Shown: piece after piece, positions 17,313-20,217 of the stretch | How the letters are laid out: every line of letters starts with the position of its first letter | Numbering within the stretch: position 1 is the stretch's first letter | DNA from: Thamnocephalis sphaerospora | Taxonomy: Eukaryota; Zoopagomycota; Zoopagomycetes; Zoopagales; Sigmoideomycetaceae | Length of the DNA: 20,217 nt | Assembly (NCBI GenBank): GCA_003614735.1 | Contig: KZ992700.1 | Location: forward strand, 1 to 20,217 | Reading direction: 5' to 3' | Notes under the pieces: model-generated | What the model saw: the letters and a program-made list of their open reading frames with translations, nothing else | The model's database searches: none | What the model was told of the DNA's origin: nothing | Made by a program: the position numbers and the translations under genes

Positions 17313-18976
17313 TTATCTCAGGCATTCATCATCAAGCGAATCGGGAATGTATGCATGGATGTGCTCTACATAAGCTGAAAGCAAACATGCATTCAGATCG
17401 CACCACGATACCTGCAAAGGCTGCCCATTGTAGAGAACGCGTACGCGATAAGGATCCTGTGCGCCGTGATCTGTATGCTCGCGCATGGGTGTTGATTCCG
17501 CCACGTCGTCCATTCGCCAAAGCTCAACGATTAAGCTAGACGCCTGTCGCCGTCAAACGCTAGCTGGTTAGCAATCGCGCATCATCACTATCAAAAGCAC
17601 TTTCAGTCGCAATACTTGCATAGGGTGGCCAGCGCATGTCTTTCGCTTTTAAAGCACCAATCAGCCCGTAAATGGTGGTGTCGTGGGCCGAAAAGAGCTC
17701 AAACATGGGTGATTGCACGGTGTGTTGCTTAGCAGTATCCGTATGTCTTGCAGCGTCTGCGTGTATGGCTGCCATCATCCGGTCGCGTAGCTCTCCAAGA
17801 AAGAAGCCCAGCGTCAAGCGATTGTACTCTGCAGCATGTGTATGTGTGCCACGCAAAATCGTGTACTCCTCAGAGACGCAATGAGCCAGCTCTTCAGCAT
17901 CTGCGCGCGTCACACAGCCAGATTCGCCGCATGGCAGCGGCATATCATGACAGACGCGCGGATAAATGGGGTCCAGATAGCGTAGAAAACTACGCTCGTA
18001 CTTTCCTATGCCTGAAGTGCCTAGCAGCGACTCTAGCCGAGTACGTAGCGGCGCATGACGCTCTAAGTAAGCTTCGTACTCGGGCGAGCTGCGCACGGCG
18101 TGGACCACACTAGCGGCGCGTGGACAGTCATTAGGATGTCCCCACAGCGTCTCCGCTTCCTCGGGATAGACGTGCAACGGAATGATGCGCGCGTCTGGGT
18201 CGCGCACTTTGAGTGGCCAGAGCCCAGTGAGCAATGCGGCCGCCGACTGTCGCGTGCGCTGCACATCCGAGCTACGGGCATACAATTGCGCGGAAAGCGT
18301 CGATGCATTCAAGCGCTCCGGAAGGACTTTCAAGTGATCCACGTAGATGGCGCGCAGCTGTTCGCCAAGCGCCTTATGCTGGCGCACCCCCTTCAAGGTC
18401 AGCTGCCCGAGCGAACAGCTGCCGCTTGACCACACTGTGTTTCGGTACGCTGGACGCTTCGGCACTACAACACGCCGCTGGTAAGCACCAATGCGCTGCG
18501 CATGTTCGCTGTCCTTTGCATCACTGGCGTCCGTGCTGCTGTCAGCAAGCTGCGTAACCTCTTCTGCGTTATCACACCGCCAGTCGGCCTGTTCGTTGGG
18601 CAGAATGGCCATGGCTGGCGTGCGGTCACCATGACGTGTCACCACCTGAATATGCACCAGCTGCGCTCCGGGCTATGTGAATCCGTTAGCGCTGCAATGC
18701 GTGTACGACACTTTGCTAACTCACCAGTGTGCGGTAGGTTGTGTGGTCTGGTGTCTTGGCCTCGCAGAGCGTGTAGTCGTCGTCGGTAGGAGGGGCATAC
18801 GAGGTGTGCGGACGTTTCAGTAGCCCAACGGGCACGCCCATATACCACGATAGTCCTGTCGCCAGCAGTAGCGCTAGGAAGGCTGCAATTGTCGGCGCCT
18901 TTGAGTGGAACAGCGTGCGCCTCAGTAATGCTGGCGTCTTGTCATTGCTGGCGTTGGTGGCAGTGGTCGGTGACAT
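17313..18976 (-). CDS. Histidine acid phosphatase, type II membrane protein (PXYLP1/ACPL2-like)
   Basis: Three exons, 18976-18725, 18672-17620 and 17543-17313, encode 511 aa. Branch-2 histidine phosphatases cleave phosphomonoesters through a phospho-His intermediate; PXYLP1 acts in the Golgi on phosphoxylose. A single hydrophobic segment at about 28-48 (IAAFLALLLATGLSW) with a short basic N-terminus suggests a signal anchor with a lumenal catalytic domain. Catalytic RHGDRTP is at 97-103 (nucleophile His98), RSSDVQRT is from 217 and the HD proton donor (FSAHDTT) is His414-Asp415. A Cys-rich segment (PLPCGESGC) and C-terminal LYNGQPL match the family. Intron 1 (52 nt) is GT-AG with a CTAAC branch. 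Intron 2 is GC-AG. The first two exons alone read to a stop at 17560, but lack the conserved ASSLIVELW/VLYNG end. The physiological substrate is unknown. Confidence 0.9.
17544..17619 (-). other. GC-AG intron 2 of the phosphatase gene
   Basis: The exon ends WPPY and is followed by GCAAGT; the intron ends GCGACAG, 76 nt in all, with a TTGCTAACC branch word. Splicing restores PPYASSLIVELWR, the conserved family segment, and leads in frame to VRVLYNGQPL. GT donors in this stretch fall in phase 1, which no nearby acceptor can use to reach that frame. Unspliced, the first residues (AS) are the same but a stop follows 21 codons on. Confidence 0.82.
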
Positions 18977-19078
18977 GGTGAGGTAGGGTTACAGCGTCTA
19001 GCCGGCTTGTCAATCACCAGGGGTTGACATTGCGCACATATCGCTTGCTCACACAAACTGATCGACTTTTCAGCGATC
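18977..19078. other. Short intergenic region upstream of the phosphatase gene
   Basis: 102 bp lie between the phosphatase ATG and the stop of the next minus-strand gene candidate. No clear TATA word or ORF is seen. Confidence 0.4.
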
Positions 19079-19368
19079 TCATATGTTGTACATTATCTTG
19101 AACACAGGCCCGCCATCAAAGTTATTTGAGCGCTGCACGCAAAGTCTGTTGTTGCGATCAAGGTCAACATCTACAGGCAAACCATCAGCTGTAGAAGAAT
19201 GTCTCAAGGGTGTTCTCCAGATGATATGCGTTGGCAATTAGCGCGCATACAGCGCATGTCGAGTATCGCCACACCGGTGCTGTTCTGCACACTATAGCGC
19301 TTATCGTGTGTACTGTCGTATAGCACAGTCTTGAGGTACCAGTTTAAGAGCAGAGCCAGGCAAAAGTG
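19079..19368 (-). CDS. 3' exons of a possible small beta-rich protein gene; 5' end unresolved
   Basis: Two minus-strand exons are supported: 19368-19251 and 19188-19079, joined by a 62-nt intron with GTATGC donor and a TTCTTCTACAG acceptor. The joined frame reads like a real protein (TVLYDSTHDKRYSVQN, GVAILDMRS, then LPVDVDLDRNN and GGPVFKIMYNI before the stop). Alternating hydrophobic residues suggest beta strands, possibly a tubby/LURP-one-like fold, but that is a weak impression. Upstream, 19459-19648 holds another coding-like frame (KKHTIGRTYDYILDDRC) ending at a good GTAAGC donor. Its phase does not fit this exon, and a GTGTCG donor at about 19417 would fit better. A candidate start ATG is at 19694. 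The gene could also be decayed. Confidence 0.35.
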
Positions 19369-19792
19369 CTAGTGCGGACGAGAATGCAGGTTACAATGAT
19401 AATAAGATTGGCGACACGGGTGACGCAAGATCTCGGTCGGACTTTGAGTGCTGCTTACCAAAATTCAACCCACACTGGCACCGGTCATCCAAGATATAGT
19501 CATAGGTGCGGCCAATCGTGTGTTTCTTTAAATGTAATATCGGAGCGTCGGGGGCATATCGAAGAGCATACGCAACGCCAGATTCGAGTAACGGCGACTC
19601 AGTGCGTTGAAAGACATGCACAGCAGACAGACTTTTCCCATTGCTCACAGGGGCTCATGCCAATAAGAAGGCGACGCAAGCCAGCCGACTCCATTTGATA
19701 GCATGGTTTATATGAATGAACAGAACTTTAGAGTCGTAAACAGTACTTGAGCATATTCACTTTGATTATCAGCATTGGATAAAAGCCAACGC
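19369..19792. other. Unresolved region between the small gene candidate and the methyltransferase
   Basis: It contains a minus-strand open frame (19648-19391), a candidate ATG at 19694-19692 and a TATAAA word on the minus strand at 19712-19707. The 3' UTR of the methyltransferase must also lie here. I could not build a frame-consistent exon chain, so the content is left open. Confidence 0.4.
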
Positions 19793-20217
19793 CTACAGTT
19801 TGCGACCAAGACAGACACGAAGAGACATGTATGGCTGATGCGTCTTGAGCTCTTCCTCTCCTTGCTGCAAAAGCTGCTCCACATCCTCCAGAGTCGTGTT
19901 GAACACGCTGGCATACAGCGGCGCCAGCGTTCTGTGACCCAACTGCAGGTTTTTGAAAAACAGCTTTCCTCCGTCACCACCCCAGCTGCCAATGGGCAGC
20001 TTAAATTCCTTGGCAACAACGTCTACCAGACCGGCCTTGCGCATAAACTCGTCGACCATACTGATGCTTTCGGGGCTAGCTCCTCGTGCAGTGAAGGCGC
20101 CAGGCAGCAGCTCACCGAGCCTTGCCCACGCCGGTCCGCCCTCGTAGACCTTGCAGTCACACTCGACCATTTCCACCCATCCGCCCGAGGCACACACGCG
20201 TGCGCACTCCTCGACAT
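19793..20217 (-). CDS. SAM-dependent methyltransferase, C-terminal part (cut by the right window edge)
   Basis: The frame enters from the right edge as VEECARVCASGGWVEMVE and stops at 19795-19793 after GRKL, giving about 141 residues. The GGWVEMVE segment corresponds to the strand after the conserved L(R/K)PGG motif of class I methyltransferases. The later IGSWGGDGGKLFFKNL stretch and the closing Y..L...GRK pattern are typical of small fungal methyltransferases of the Methyltransf_25/UMTA type. The SAM-binding GxGxG motif would lie upstream, outside the window. Substrate and pathway cannot be inferred. No intron is visible in this part. Confidence 0.82.
   Translation of the reverse strand, partial: VEECARVCASGGWVEMVECDCKVYEGGPAWARLGELLPGAFTARGASPESISMVDEFMRKAGLVDVVAKEFKLPIGSWGGDGGKLFFKNLQLGHRTLAPLYASVFNTTLEDVEQLLQQGEEELKTHQPYMSLRVCLGRKL

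Noticed and set aside
17231-17539. Plus-strand frame that could extend the unknown gene past 17253 via a GTGTCC donor
   Set aside because: It lies opposite the last exon of the phosphatase, which contains the conserved YNG segment, and the donor is poor.
1-20217. CRISPR arrays, tRNA or rRNA genes, transposons with terminal repeats
   Set aside because: No regular repeat-spacer pattern, no tRNA box sequences, no transposase or reverse-transcriptase motifs and no long inverted repeats were seen.

Overview
The window is nuclear DNA from a eukaryote, almost certainly a fungus. Coding genes are cut by short introns (mostly 52-90 nt) with GTAGGT/GTAAGT-type donors, CTAAC/CTGAC-like branch sites and YAG acceptors. 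The gene set also fits a fungus: a Yos9/OS-9 lectin ending in HDEL, Dhh1, a SART3/Prp24 protein with HAT repeats plus four RRMs, a phenol-hydroxylase-type monooxygenase and a small SAM methyltransferase. I cannot place the species. The intron-dense Prp24 gene and mixed base composition would suit an early-diverging fungus or a basidiomycete.

Layout, left to right. The first 98 bases look like the N-terminus of a gene running off the left edge on the - strand. About 2 kb without a convincing gene follows. A three-exon FAD monooxygenase (+, 2204-4205) meets a four-exon OS-9/Yos9 gene (-, 4412-6592) tail to tail. DHH1 (-, 7815-9419) is intronless and is flanked on both sides by about 1 kb of purine-rich (+ strand) DNA. 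The SART3/Prp24 gene (-, 10607-15783) can be read through 29 exons with every reading-frame phase matching. It shares a 78-bp intergenic region with a divergent seven-exon gene (+, 15862-17253) whose product I do not recognise. That gene ends 59 bp from the stop of a Golgi-type histidine phosphatase (-, 17313-18976). The right end holds a poorly resolved small gene and the 3' part of a methyltransferase (-).

No operon logic applies. Shared themes are ER quality control (Yos9), mRNA decay and storage (Dhh1) and U4/U6 snRNP recycling (Prp24/SART3). The most notable observations are structural. The RRMs of the Prp24 gene carry introns at equivalent positions, and three of the exons are exactly 84 nt. 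The same gene has an 11-nt microexon. Two adjacent convergent genes each need a GC-AG intron. The HDEL signal of Yos9 sits on a separate last exon whose inclusion depends on splicing out an intron with an immediate stop. Exon models were built by eye from reading frame, splice consensus and family knowledge, and no alignment was run.
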